Translations under genes and position numbers: made by a program | Shown: positions 1 to 12,900 of the stretch, piece by piece | Layout: every line of letters starts with the position of its first letter | Position numbering within the stretch: position 1 is the stretch's first letter | Origin: Hyaloperonospora brassicae | Taxonomy: Eukaryota > Oomycota > Peronosporomycetes > Peronosporales > Peronosporaceae | Direction: 5' to 3' | Assembly: GCA_947650285.1 (NCBI GenBank) | Contig: CANTFL010001458.1 | Span: forward strand, 1 to 64,000 | DNA: 64,000 nucleotides | Notes under the pieces: model-generated | The model's input: only the letters and a program-made list of their open reading frames with translations | Database searches by the model: none | What the model was told of the DNA's origin: nothing

Positions 1-285
1 TCGATGTGCGCATTCCAATCACTTCAAAATCTACCAAACCGGTAGCAGCACCACCACCACCAACAGAGACTGCGCTTGATCCGCAGCTGTCGCCGCTGTC
101 CGCTGTCTGTTGTATCGAGCACTTGTCAAATCCAGACCTAGAGCTCGTACGAGCCACGAGCAGAGTCGTTGTCGTCGTGGTGGTCCGGAAACTCATCGCT
201 GCCTTTATTGCTGTGCCCGCTAAGCTGACTGCGCTGATCCACGTCAATGCTCAAGCCAGACGACATCTCGTAGCTGTTACAACTA

Positions 286-1585
286 CTACCACGTGAGGAG
301 CGTGGCGACTCCCTGAGCGCTCAGGTACGAGTCGTTGTCCTTGGGTTCCATTGCACTCAGCCATAGATTCGTGCCATTAGCGGCAATGTTCTGCCCACCG
401 TCACTATGTGTCGAGTCCACATTGATATCCAATCGGTTCGCTGAGCCCGGGGACGTGACGGAATTGTCATAAAACTGAGCATAAGCTCCGCCTGCTGTGA
501 CCGTCCCAGCAGGCGGTGTCTCTGTGCTGTTCATCAATCCGTTGCCAGCTCCCATCGCGCGTGGATTGTGCGAGTTCTGGCCCGTGAAACCCACTGGTGT
601 GGGGTTGAACCCCTTGTCCATCGACAGCTCAAAGGGCGACAGGGGGTCGTCTTCGATCTCGCGTCGACGACGAATGATGCACATGACGATGACGGCCATA
701 ATAGCGACTGCAACGACAATGCCCACGACTATGCCAATGACCACACCGGAGCTCATGCTCGACGCACTCGACGTGTCCGAAGCGGGTCCCTCAGCAGCCG
801 ACGACGAGCCGGAACTTGTTGTTGTCGTGTTTACCATACCATCAGGTGTCGGCAGCCCCGCGGAAGGTACTGCTGGCGACGACGGGGTCGAACCTGTTGG
901 CGCAGCTGACGGAGGCGTACCTGGAGGAGGCGCAGTCGGAGACTCGGTGGGTGGAGCAGGTGGTGTTCCTTCGGACGGATTCGTCGAGCTCGTTGCGTCC
1001 GGCACAGACGGAGCCGGTGCTTCTTCTGACGACGGCGCGTCGGGCGCGTTGGGTGTCGTCGCCGGTGGCGTCGGTGTACTTGCGGGAGGAGTGTCCGGAG
1101 TAGTAGGCGGCGACGGCGCTTCCGGTGTTGTAGGGGTACTGGGAGGGGTACTGGGAGGGGTACTGGGAGGGGTACTGGGAGGGGTACTGGGAGGGGTACT
1201 GGGAGGGGTACTCGTAGGGGTACCTCGGAGGGGTACTGGGAGGGGTACTGGGCGTTGGCGACGGCGGCACGTCTGGTGGTGGGGTACTCGGCTGCTCTGG
1301 TGAGGGCGTCGGAGTTGAGCTCGGCGAGCTGTCGGTCGGTGTGGACGGCGGCCCCTGCGACGGAGTGGACGCAGGAGTACTGGGGCCGGATTCGCTACCC
1401 GCACTGCCATTGAGCTGCAAGTATCGCTGTACGGCTGAGGTCAGTTGGCGCACGTGGTGGTCATCGCCAGGCACCGCACGTGCTTGTGCGTCTGCTGTCG
1501 GTCGCCAGACCGCGTCCTGTGCGTGGGACGTGGGGGTCACGCACCCAGCGAGGACGGCCGAGACGAGTACGAGCGCGAGTTTCAT
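286..1585 (-). CDS. Secreted Pro/Ser/Thr-rich single-pass membrane protein, frameshifted
   Basis: The start is placed at the ATG at 1585-1583 because it opens a clear signal peptide (MKLALVLVSAVLAGC, likely cleaved after SHAQ). About 40 ordinary residues follow, then a long Pro/Ser/Thr-rich stalk, one strong membrane segment (GVVIGIVVGIVVAVAIMAV), a basic stop-transfer RRRR and an acidic cytoplasmic tail ending at 286. The stalk includes a 12-bp minisatellite (about 1138-1255) read as S-T-P-P or S-Q-Y-P. The signal peptide and the membrane segment are in different frames, and an extra base near 1223-1224, inside the only irregular repeat unit, accounts for the shift. The tail may run further: a coding-like stretch in another frame goes on to a stop at 138-140, which would need a second indel near 325. 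The layout suits a mucin-like surface protein. I do not recognise the family, and no RxLR motif is visible. Confidence 0.6.
1138..1255. repeat. 12-bp coding minisatellite
   Basis: About nine tandem units of ggggtactggga lie in the stalk of the membrane-protein gene. On the minus strand one frame reads Ser-Thr-Pro-Pro and another Ser-Gln-Tyr-Pro, so an indel does not stop translation at once. The unit at 1217-1230 is irregular and carries the extra base. Confidence 0.85.
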
Positions 1586-3649
1586 GGCCCCACTTACTTG
1601 TTCGAGCGCGAGCGAGTGCGTGCAGTGTATTGCACGGGAGTGTGGTGCGGCAGACGGCGTCGAACAAATTGACGATCGCGTGGTTGCGAGACGGCGAGCA
1701 GAGGTGGAGGAGGAGGCACGAACGGCCGAGGAATGTGGGAATGGGAGACGTGGCTTTTCCCTCGCGTGACTGGCGCTCTCGCTCTCTCTATGTATGAGTG
1801 TGTGTGTGTGTGCATTTATGTGTGGGTTCGCCGCGTAGGGGGTACGCTTGCGACCATCAGAAGAAAAGGGAAGGGAGCTGCTGGGATTACTTACGCCTGG
1901 TGCTGGCACCTACTGTCAGCCAGACGGCCGGGCAGCCAGGCAGCCATCGATTTTCGATTTGAGTACGAGCGACCCATTTCTGGACGCACTTTGGGTCGAG
2001 TTGTCGCAGGAAGGCGTTCGAACAGCGACCCGCGCGAGGGCATGTTGGGTAGAAAAAGAGGACCATATGTCTTTTCAGAGGCTTTGCGCACGACCGGCAG
2101 GAGGTCGCACGTATGTAGAGAAGCGACTCGCCGTCTGTTTTCGACGCGGGTGTTGCTTGGGCAGCGGCTATGTTGCACGTAGACCCGTGGACGACGTCAG
2201 ATGGACGTGCGCGTGAGGCAAAAGGAAACACGGGACTGGAGTCGACATGGAATGGCTCGTGTCGGATGCACGTCACGAAACGTGGGCACTCGAGTTGAAG
2301 GTGCGCGACGTGGGTGAATCAGCTGTTTTTTCTGCCGACGAGCGAGCGAAAAGATGCAGTATTGCACAACGATCGACTGACTGGCTGTTTCCTTTGACCA
2401 GCCGTAACGGAAGCTGACTTGTAACGTTGAAGACCATGTCGCAGCAAATGATAAACATTGAATCCACGAGCTAATTGCGTGTGTTAGGTGAATGAGGAGA
2501 GCCAGTTGGTGCAAGGGCCCTTCACTACACCTTTTCGAGGTCGGTTTCAAGCACGTAACGACACAATAGCAACTTCACGGGCATCGCTTTTGCAAACAAA
2601 CACAAGCGATCGCGCTCGGGTGTAGCCGTTTACAGCATGTCATCTCGTCCGCTACTATGCCAAACGAATGAAACACAAAACTGGTACTTCCTGCTGAAAA
2701 GTACGCTGGCGCGGTGGTTCTTCAAGCAGATTCTAGCGTCCCGTCATGTCTCGTCGAGGTATTCCTGTCCACCACTTTTTATAGTTTCGTTGCAGTTACC
2801 TTTGCAGTGATTCGTCTCATACACAGGCGCCACAAAGTTTCTACCCCTTTGGCCGCTGAAACGGAGCGCAGAAGTTGCAACGCCCTCAGCTACAGACCAC
2901 ACCGATTTTGTTGTTGCTGTCGTTCGGACGGGATCGGTAAGCTCAGTTCAGAGCTTTCAGCAGGACTAGCCGCACGTGACGACTGTCCTCAATGCTCTCT
3001 TCGGGCATTCGTGCGATTGTCAAGTCCACGCAAGTAGCAGCAGATCGTGTTCCACTTCTGTATAAAACAGGGATCATGCCTACGTATATGCCAACAAATC
3101 CTCTCACATTATGTGCAGCCCTTTAGTTCGTCTAAAGCTATCAGGCTAAGCGGCAATGGCGACAACTTCCATCCTAGACGCACGTTTTCAAGTTTCCCGC
3201 CTGGGCGGTGCTCGATTCAATTTAGTTTGCTCAATTTAGAGAAGTACAAGCAGCTGTAGCTTGCAGTTACAGCTGCTTGTACTTCTCTAAATTGTCAAGC
3301 TATCGCGCGACAATCGCCATTTTATCGTTGCTGTGCGGGTCGCTTGCTTCTTCAGACGAGTGTCTCACGCAGCACACAAAGTGAGCGTCTGCACCGAAGT
3401 CACGACACAAAGACAACTGACGCGAGGACAACTGACGCGAGGACGGACATGCACAATTTGGACAAGACAACATGTAGACGAAGTCTGTTGCTGTGACATC
3501 TCAAACTCTGGACATTGACGAATAAACCAGCTCAGAAAGGATGTTTTACGTGTTGATAAGCGTGAGCGCGATTATAGGTGCTTATCGGGTCACACGATGA
3601 AGAACCGGAGCTTTAAGGTCAAGTGAAACAATTGTCACACACAAATTGT
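1586..3649. other. No supported gene
   Basis: Upstream flank of the membrane-protein gene, including a short (gt)n run near 1798-1814. Short frames are open on both strands up to 2550, but none has a recognisable domain or convincing start. The only clear structure is the hairpin at 3232-3294. A 15-bp unit (acaactgacgcgagg) occurs twice in tandem near 3414-3443. Confidence 0.5.
3232..3294. repeat. Perfect 27-bp inverted repeat, 9-nt loop
   Basis: Arms 3232-3258 and 3268-3294 are exact reverse complements around a 9-nt loop. No target duplication was found. It may be a very small foldback element or the product of a template-switch event. Confidence 0.9.
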
Positions 3650-6600
3650 TCGTAACGAGAGGACCCCGTTACATGACTTAGACTCGAACAAATGCCCGTG
3701 CGAACATTATGGGTTTCGGTAACATTCTCAAATGTTGATTTATAGGGTAACATTTGGTGACTTCTGCTTATTGGTTGACACTGGCCATTACACCAACCAA
3801 CAAAGCGTCTAAATCAATAATGAAAGCGCTGCGCGTTGCCAGCAGATAGTTGCAGTTCGTGTTTGCATTGATAAATGGTCAAGAAAGGCTCAAATATATG
3901 TATTGATAAGCTGCACCATACTACGAACATGTATCTTTTTACCTTAGGCTCACGTGTTCTCGCAGGTCCATTCGCTTCCTGGGCACGTACGCGTACGTGG
4001 GGTTTCGTAGCACTAAAAAAGACCGTTATCAATGGAGCTTAACCGATACTGTCATCAGTATAATCGAGGTGTTCCGTTGCACCTGGTTGCACGTCGCGAT
4101 TCGTCTAACGATTACAGTCTCATCCACCCTGATTAGCGGTGAATTAGGGCAGCTTCCACGTGAAGGCTTTCCCCATTCCAGTGACATCGGATGGGCTACT
4201 GCCGAAATAGTAAGTTCGACCGTAGGTTCCCCGGTCGTAAGTAACATGTTGTATGTCTAAAGGAAGACGAGTGACATCCCGCAATTGCCAAATTTATACA
4301 GCATAGACTTGATACTGCTGAAGAAGAGATAACCTTGTTTCACCATGGATGTTAGAAACATCCAGAATGTAAGGGGGACAAGGTGCTTCCCAGTTTGAAG
4401 TGTTGAGACAACAGCAAGCTAGTGCTGATGTTGGCGGGCTGACGTATGTGCATCGAGCCGAAATCTAGAAGGTTCATATCTACAAGTTCACGGCGGTCGA
4501 GGGAAACTCTTTGCAAATAAATGTTGTCAATCTCGACGACACCATCGAAGCTCGTCTCGGCAAAGAAGATGCGAAGTAGGTGATGTTCGGCATGTCCAAC
4601 TTGGTGGACGTGCCAACACCTAGGCCCTTACGGCGCAAGCTTCGGAACCATTCTCGGTCGTATAATACATGCAGGGAGCGACTTAGACAAACGTATAGGC
4701 CGCCGCGTGCCGGACGTAGGACTCATGATGAGCTCATGCACTTAAAGTAGGGTAAGCGTGATATATGTACACTAACGTTTGACACATACAACATCTCTTG
4801 AGTTGTATCGTGTGTAAGCCCTTTGATGAGCAAATGCATATTACTGTATTCATCGACGGTCTTGCGGATGCTACCGATAAGACACACATATTCCGCCTGG
4901 CATTGGAGACGTTTGAACAAGAGATTCCGTGGTAATTATGAGTACTTTAGCTTGAGGCCACCTTGAGTTAGTTTGGCATCCTGTATCCCACCTACAAGAC
5001 AGGGAAGCGTAGATTAATAGCGCATGCATTGGCATCGGTTATGTCGAGAGCGAAATGCCTTGCTATCATGCCAACACCCAATTGCAAAGGCGCAATCAAC
5101 GTCATAACTTAGAACACTACGCCTATGAGTGCAGCACCTTACGCCCAGAGTCGCACAACATTGAGCGGAGTGATCGCACGTCCCGAAGGAAGCCAAAGAA
5201 GCGCGGGTTCGACGTTGTTGGGAAGTCGCGAACGGTCAGGGTCAGCGGGTGGAGACCCTACTCATCCAGCAAATTGGAGAAGTCTTGAAGTTCTTGACGA
5301 TAATCATTCCATCCTATAGTCACCGTGCATTCCTGCTCGTAGTGATGACGTATCCCTCATTGTCATGGAGATTGAAGTGACAAACGGCACTTCACCCCGA
5401 TCCTAGTCGCAAAGGATGCGTTTTCGCACTTTTCCAACGCCTAGATACTAGAAATGTGTAGGATCAAGTGTTGGTTGCGAAAAGCTTCACACGAGAATGA
5501 AGTGCGCCTTGGTAGAAACGTATAATGGGGATAACTACGCATTAGGAGATAAACAGTACGATGATACTTACATTCCACTAGAATTGGCTAAAAATGATGT
5601 CATCCGTGATTTACCCTGGCTCAGAAGATACAATCCATGACATAGTTGGTAGCATCGATCCGTGAAGACATCTGTTGCTTGCCTATCATATGTCCATCTG
5701 GTGGACGTACTAGAGCGTCAACAGGAATATAGATGTTCTACGAGTGATTGCGATAGCTTCACTTGTGTTATTGTCATTTGGAAGACTGCACAAGATCTCA
5801 GTGTGGCCACCAACCACACTGTGAAGCTTCTAGCGGCGGCTGTAATTGTATACAAAAAGCGCCAAAGTACCAACACTCGAATAAGTCAAGTGATCCAGGA
5901 CGTAAATGAATGTCTAGAAGGCAGCCTCCAAGGAATAGTAAAAGTGTAATCGAGAAGCGGCAACGTGGTAATACAAGAATGAATGGATAATCGATCGAAA
6001 AAAGGATCTCGCGGTGGTACCATATTAAAACTTGAGGGAATAAATGGGGTGGGTTTTAGGAACGTGATAGAACAAGTTCCCAAGAAGACATAGGGTCATT
6101 TAGCGTCTTGACCAATAACGGGTCTAGAATAGGTGTTTGTACGCTCGGTCTACATCGATTTATACTAAATATACTCAGAGATTACTCACTTTCCAAAAGT
6201 CGAGTCTAGAAGCGTTTTGTGAGATCATTTGTAATGGCATAGTCAATCAGGTCTGAGGAATCATCGCAGAGGACGAACTGGTAAACGAAATTTGGGTCGG
6301 CAATGGTACGAATGCATAGAGCAAACGAAACTTGGAAAACTTATCGATGAACGGAAGTGCCTTTAAAACGACAAATCGGATAAACTGATACACGCTTAAA
6401 TCCTGAAAATCTTCAAGGAATTATCATATGTATGTATTTAAATACCTCTCTAAGAATTATACTTGAATCCGTACGAATTTATTTGTATAAGGATAATAGC
6501 ACTCAATACGAATCTAAGTGAAACCTGGCAAGCAGTATAATGTAACGAAGTAGTGACTACTGCCTAGTGGACAAGCTACAGCGATCGACAAAACTTTTGC

Positions 6601-8115
6601 CATTCAAATATCAGCGAAACATGCGAGATTCAACTTCTCCACACTGCCTACCGACCATATGTGTGCGAAAGGCCACATGAGGAAGTACGATAGTGCACCC
6701 ATTATCAAACGGAATGCTTCAACGGTACCGGATCCGACACTGATACCGATGGGGAGCTTAATTCTAGATAGTATGTCAAGTGATGTCCTCTTTTCGTCCA
6801 TGGATGGGGTCAATGATATCTATTCATATACATATAAGTGAAGGAACATCCCGTACGCAGCAGTGAGCTCCCCAGCGGTATTCTGTGGGAGAGATAGCAA
6901 TGACAAAAGAGCTAAGTAATCCCATGTCACATCCAACAAATCGTAACGTATTCGTTCAGATCTGTGCGAGCTTTTTTACCAAGCCAATTTGACGACGTAT
7001 TCGTCTATAGACGGGCAAAACACGGGAAGACAAACGATAGATGTAGTTCATGACAAATTCTCTTCCGGAAGGGTCACAGAAGCGCAAGAATAGGCTGGAC
7101 TTCAACCTCAGGAAGCGTGCATTTTCAGATAGCACCATACTACTTCTTATTCGTATTGTAGGTAAAAAATGCGCAGGACCTAATCCAGGCCCGTCTGTCC
7201 AGTGTCAGTAGTCGATGTCAAGGGTCTTCGAGGTATTTTGGCGTAGAGACATACTTGCAGAAGTAATCTCGCAACGACACCGTGAATACCGTTTTTCTTT
7301 CTTGTTCGTTGAAGAAAGCTATAATTGGTATTATAATGCTGAGTGTCATCACTCCGTAGAAGTTATCACGTAGATTTTGAACAATCGCTCTTATTGACGC
7401 TTGCATACCTAAACAGTCATTTCATGTGGCCTTTGACGTCCGTGATTTATCAGTCTACTAGACGTTAATATAGACCGTTTATTTATACGTACCACTACCC
7501 ATTGCGTACGGCCGTTAACAGTCCACACTTCTTACGAAGCGTGTCGAGGTGGGTGTCATTATTCGCGGAAAACTGCTCCGGGGGTACAAAGTAGGACGAA
7601 TAGACGTCTATGGCGACAAGCTTTAGCCGGCCTTATGTCAATCCAGCTGCGCAGTACAATAGTGAGGATAAGCTTGTTGTAACAACGGTGCTTCACAAAG
7701 TCTCTTCATTGAGTCTGCTCGATAAGGTGAGATATTTTTACACAAAAGATAAATAATTGTGCTTTTGATTAGGTACCTTTCTCATCCAAAACCGGCAAGC
7801 TTTAGATGATTAATGCGGCGAATAGGTCGTCGAATCGATACACGACCCAATATGCGATGCTGTATTATACATCTGTTGCCGAAGATACATCACGTGTGGT
7901 CGTTACCTATAAAGATATGAGAATGCGTAGTACATACGAGTACTTCGATGCACTCAATAAGTAGGCGTCACGGCCTTAAGAATACTTGTCTTCCGTTCAG
8001 CCGACAATAATACTAAATACAGTAGTATCACTTCGTGCGCGAGAACATCCGCTGATTCGATGCTTGTCAACATATCAAGCCTATTCTAGATACCGAATTG
8101 CCCAGTAGCCTCTAA
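3650..8115 (+). mobile_element. Decayed Ty3/Gypsy copy, same family as element 1
   Basis: Many blocks match the element at 26870-34856 in the same order and strand. LTR start: 3650-3690 against 26870-26895. Gag start: 4155-4230 against 27335-27410. Zinc knuckle: 5085-5140 against 28275-28330. Protease: 5325-5640 against 28534-28880. Spacer: 5650-5920 against 28899-29170. Reverse transcriptase: 6659-6900 against 29971-30210. RNase H: 7430-7560 against 30745-31020. Integrase: 7860-8100 against 31360-31610. Identity is patchy, with many stops, indels and deletions, and no long frame survives. The copy ends in the integrase core, so the 3' region, antisense gene and 3' LTR are missing. All alignments were made by eye. 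Confidence 0.8.
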
Positions 8116-8149
8116 TATTTCCGGTAGAGTACTAGGACTCCGGTTTTAT

Positions 8150-8311
8150 AAACAAGATGTTCGGAGATCTCGCTTGACAAATTTTATTGACCAATTATTC
8201 AAATCTTTTACTGTCTAATGGCAAGATATGTAAACAAGTTGTTAGAAGATATCGCTTGACAAATTTTATTGAAGCTTTATATAAGTTTTGACGCCTAACG
8301 GCAAGGACTGT
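8150..8311. repeat. Two tandem copies of an about 81-bp unit
   Basis: Both units contain gcttgacaaattttattga preceded by a related aaacaag-tgtt segment, and both end with a ctaa-ggcaag motif. They abut the 3' end of the decayed Gypsy copy. A third partial ggcaagat motif follows near 8538. Confidence 0.7.
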
Positions 8312-11300
8312 TACTGGTCTTGACGTTGGACTTCAAAATTCTTCATGATTAGCCATGATGTGACAATTTGACGGACGGGAAAAGGAGATATGGAAGGCAC
8401 ATGGGGAGATCCGGATACCAAGACAGATGAGACTGGGAATTGCGGTCGACACATGAGACTAGCACATAATGACGGGCAGTCTGAACATACACCATGAGCA
8501 ACTGAATCTGATTTAGAAAGTTGCAAGCCGTTTGACGGCAAGATATAGCGTTAACGGAGGATTTATTATCGGATATGTTATACTTTTATTTTCTACATGA
8601 TTTGCACGATTGCAGTTACTAACAGCTTTCGAATCTTCGTCTTATGCAAACCCGTAGATAATTGCAGTATACATATATTTTAGAATAGCCTTTTTAACAA
8701 TATGAATCATCGTATTGCTTTCCATTTAAATATATATTATTAGAAAGTCTATGTTTTTGTCTTTCTTGACGTATCCTTTCGACCATATGGAATGCCCCAT
8801 GAGCTCGCCTTCGATTGGAACCCTCGGCTCACAGAAATGTTCTGGCTACTTGTGCTCCATTCCATATGCACACTGCCGAAAGTGTTGACTTTTGACCAGC
8901 CGAAAGCTGATGAACTGGGCGTAGTAATTGTGTTCTGGAACATTTTCTGCATGCGTAACATGACAATTGTGTCCGGGAACAGATTTTTTGAGAAAAAATC
9001 CACTCGTTTTCGAGCTGGAGTAAGGTTTTGCGGATGGCAAAATCTGCCATCAATAAATTGGTACATGCGTCAACAATTCTAACACCATACTTCGTGACTG
9101 TATAACGTCCTTTACGCACTCCCTCCCGTTGTTAGAGAAAATATTTGCTACAAGGGATCGAGAAAAACATTTTCTTGATCTTGCTTCAAACCCCCACTTG
9201 AACGTCAACGTAAAAGTCAATGATTTTGATGTGGTCAGTAACAATAAGACAAACGTCTTAATAGCGATCAATCGATTACCGACTCACATGGTGATGACGC
9301 AACTGGTATATTCAGTATTCTTCACGACTACAGCAGTCGGTACCATGAAGCTCTCGCTTTAGAAGATTATGGCCCCTACTTACTGCGCCTTGGGCGCAAA
9401 AATAAAAAAATTCGGTTCAGAAGATAATTAACTACTGGCACAGGTAACATTGATTTGTTTCGTGCAGGCACACACTTAGTGACTCTTATAAACACCTGTG
9501 AGCTAATACCCAATTACATCGGTACGTTATGTGTATTGCTTTGCCGAAGCAACGCATTATCGATAAACCTAACTCGCAGAATTCGTGTGCGTCATACATT
9601 TTTGTGCGATTCTCCGCCCATACTGTTTGTATGAACCCCTTCCCGACGGTGAGGATGACCCCCAAGATCAAAATAATCCATCCAGTTTTTGCGCTTACGT
9701 TCCAGGCGTCCAAACTATTCTTGTGATGAAATAAGGTCTCTACAAGTAATGTGAAGATCTCATAATAATAGTCTGCCATGTTGTCGTTGAGGTAAATTAT
9801 TACTTTTTCGGTAGTCGTATATGCGAAGGCATACCTTGTGCGATTCTCTACACAGTACCGGCTACGTTCATTTGTCTTTCTCGCTCATGTAAGAGGTCGT
9901 CATGTAGCTTGAACGGTTGCGCAAATAACCTTTTAACATCAAGATGTAATATTGTAGATCAAATTACGTTTCCTGACACCACCGCATCCGTTGGTGTATT
10001 TGCGCGGTGTGAAACCCATGTTAAAGCTTATCTAAAATCACCGTGACACTACTGGAGGAATTTGAACCAGTTAACCCTTTCGGTGTCGATCGTATACGCA
10101 TTTATATACAATAGCTGGGAAACTCACTTCCAACAAACGGTTATTGATCTTGGTATCGCCCAGACGTACGGATATGTTCAACCGATGTATTCAAATTAAA
10201 AATATGGACTCCATGGCTCGATATAAAGGTTTTACAAGGTCGATAGTTTTCCTTTATCTCAGAAGAGATACGCGCTGTTCGATTGTTCCGATATAGAGGG
10301 AAGACCTCCCTATGACCACGGTTAGCTTTATCAATACGACTCTGACACGTGTCGCTCAAAATGAAATCGATCAAGCAACGATTATAAGAAAAACGGTGCA
10401 ACGTTTCATGACCACCGGCTAAATGGGTTTATCACATCCACTAGATCTGCATAAAGATATTAAAGCCATACTTACTAGTCTATTCAAACAAAATGTAAAT
10501 GAATTCATTCCACGCTTGAGCTAACATATTGCCGTCACGGTTACAGCACTCATTGTACTATCGATATCGGAAGAATTGGGCGAAGTACGAATTAGTAGTG
10601 TTCAACATGACAATCTTTCGCGCTAACATTAAGGAAGTAGAACCTCGACCACTGTAATACGAGACATTTTCATCCGTCCAATTTTGATTTCAGAACTTCT
10701 ATCCCAATACTGATGTGGCGGTTGCTACGGCTTCTCATGAATATCAAGCCACTTAATTTTGCGGTCTATATTTCGCTGAGTGGTGTCAATACAAAGCAGA
10801 TTCACCACGGTCGTCGCGATCTATTTTATCGCTTCGGCTGCAGTGACACCTACTCAAGCCATCTCTAGTATCTTAATAGACGATGTTCCCGTGTCGTCAA
10901 ATTGCGTCGTGCTCATGAGCGATCGAACCATTCCAGGAAGCGGGTACTCTGCCGCATTGGACGGCCCAAGCATATTTACGTCGATGGTGTCACAACAATT
11001 TCCACCAAATTTTAAGTCATCGCCTCGCGACCTCAGCTTTACCCAAAGGCTCATGAGGTGGTTTGAGTAGGGTACAACACACAAAATTTCCGAATGCATG
11101 ACTATCTTCATGGGCCATCGTTGCTAATTGGACTTGCCGCCGATTCCGATAGAGTGGGTGCACTAGCTAAACATGTCGCATCACCACGTGAATCTTAAAA
11201 GGATGATATCGCGGGATGATCAGTAGCATCAGCCAGTAAAGAAGTACATGATGCTGGTATCTGGATAACCTTTCATAGGCATCAGCATCCGTGCAGCCGC

Positions 11301-12788
11301 GTTTTTGGCAGTTTTGGCTGCGCACCGCATGCGTTTGTTAATTATGCGATGAGATTCGACAATGATTTCGACAGACCAAAAATGTGATCCATTTACTATA
11401 GAAATCCAAGAAGTACCATGCTGTCACCAATCAGTTGTCGATCAGTCACTTAAGTATATGATGGTTCAGTAGGTACGTACCGGTTCTAGACAGTTACATG
11501 TCATTGACACCTAAAATGAGTCAATTTATATATGTTTTAATAAACTATATTTACTGGTATTTACTGACATTTACTGTCCTTCGTAAGTATCGGTTTGATG
11601 TTAAAGGAGAAGGTAACATTATGCACTGCTACACTCCTTGGGTGATATCATTTATTGCATATTTCAACTAAAATGCCAATCGTCACTAGACGCGCGCAAC
11701 GGGTTGCAATCAGGTGCATATATATAGATTGTAGTTCGAATAGAAAAATTAAGATCATAGATGTTTTATATGAACATTGAAGTCTAATAAATGTAGCTCA
11801 AATTGTTTCTTCGATACGTGTTCATGGAAAAGACTTAGCTTTCTCTGCACTTGCAGTGTATGTGACGATCGTAGACACCAGTCTACACTGTGTCAGTGTA
11901 AGTAGCTTGTGCTGTATCAGTAAGCGTAGAGTGCCTTTTTCAATGTAGAACATCGGCGAATCCAGTTTATTTCGGTATCAGAGATTAATTTAAATTCCGA
12001 AAAAGACCCTGATGACTCGAAATTTGAGTACACCGTTGGCCAGGTAGAACTTTACAATCAGCAAAACGTCATGGTACAAATTGACTCAGGAAATTTTTTG
12101 CTGAAGCAATCAAAGATGTACCAAACGATAAAGAGCTGTAGAACACATTAGAGTCCTTTGATTTTCGAAGAAACGTTTGCTGAGCATTTCGAAATTAATA
12201 TGTCCAGATGCTACCAAATTTGAGATCCAGTTATCTTTCATCTGTGACAATCCTTCACAACAAGCCAAGGATGATTTTATACAAGCTAAGATGGCTTATG
12301 AAACGCCCGACGATGAATCATCCTACAACGGAATTAGACATAATAATCTGCAGGTGGAGTTATTAAGTAATAGGAATCAAAGCTGCAGCATAAACGACTA
12401 GATCTCCGCATTTGTAAGAATATAGATCATATCAATGGTTGCTAATGTGTACCCAAAGCACATTTTTAACGCACAACGCGTTCAGTTCAGCGGTACTGGA
12501 TTCCATAGCATTAATTCTGCATGTAAGGATATATGTGTTACTGACGCGATCGGTTCAGCAAAACATGAGTTAAGAAAAAGTAAGAGAAGTTTGAAATGTC
12601 ACTGTACAATCAAGGAAAATCAAACTGGCAAATCCGGTAAGCTATACGGAAAAAAGGGTTCGTGTATACACTACGTTTCTCACAATCTTGGTAGTGGGGA
12701 GCAAGGCATATATTAATAAGACTTAAAAAACGGAATAATGGGTTACAAACGTGCCCTACCGAAACATAACACTAGACCAGAAACAACA
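8312..12788. other. AT-rich DNA, no supported gene
   Basis: Frames are short and broken on both strands. The longest (about 96 codons, 8792-9119 on either strand) overlap each other and show no domain. Nothing recognisable. Confidence 0.5.
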
Positions 12789-12900
12789 ACACGGTGTGCT
12801 GCATCCGATTTCCGATATTCTTGCGCAAAAAAATAGCGTATACTAGATTACGCTGTATGTTTGCGCAAGAATATCAGGTATCGAATGCAGCACATCGTGT
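12789..12900. repeat. Imperfect 41-bp terminal inverted repeat
   Basis: Arms 12789-12829 and 12860-12900 are reverse complements with only a few mismatches. The 30-bp centre can pair further (tagcgta with tacgcta-like sequence). Overall length is 112 bp. This resembles a foldback or MITE-type element, but no target duplication was identified. Confidence 0.75.

Noticed and set aside
497..1303. A 268-codon Gly/Val-rich plus-strand frame
   Set aside because: It is the shadow of the Pro/Ser/Thr-rich stalk on the other strand. The signal peptide and membrane anchor are both on the minus strand.
1586..1909. Upstream extension of the surface-protein gene to 1909
   Set aside because: The added residues have no signal peptide, while the Met at 1585 begins a strong one, so the later start is preferred.
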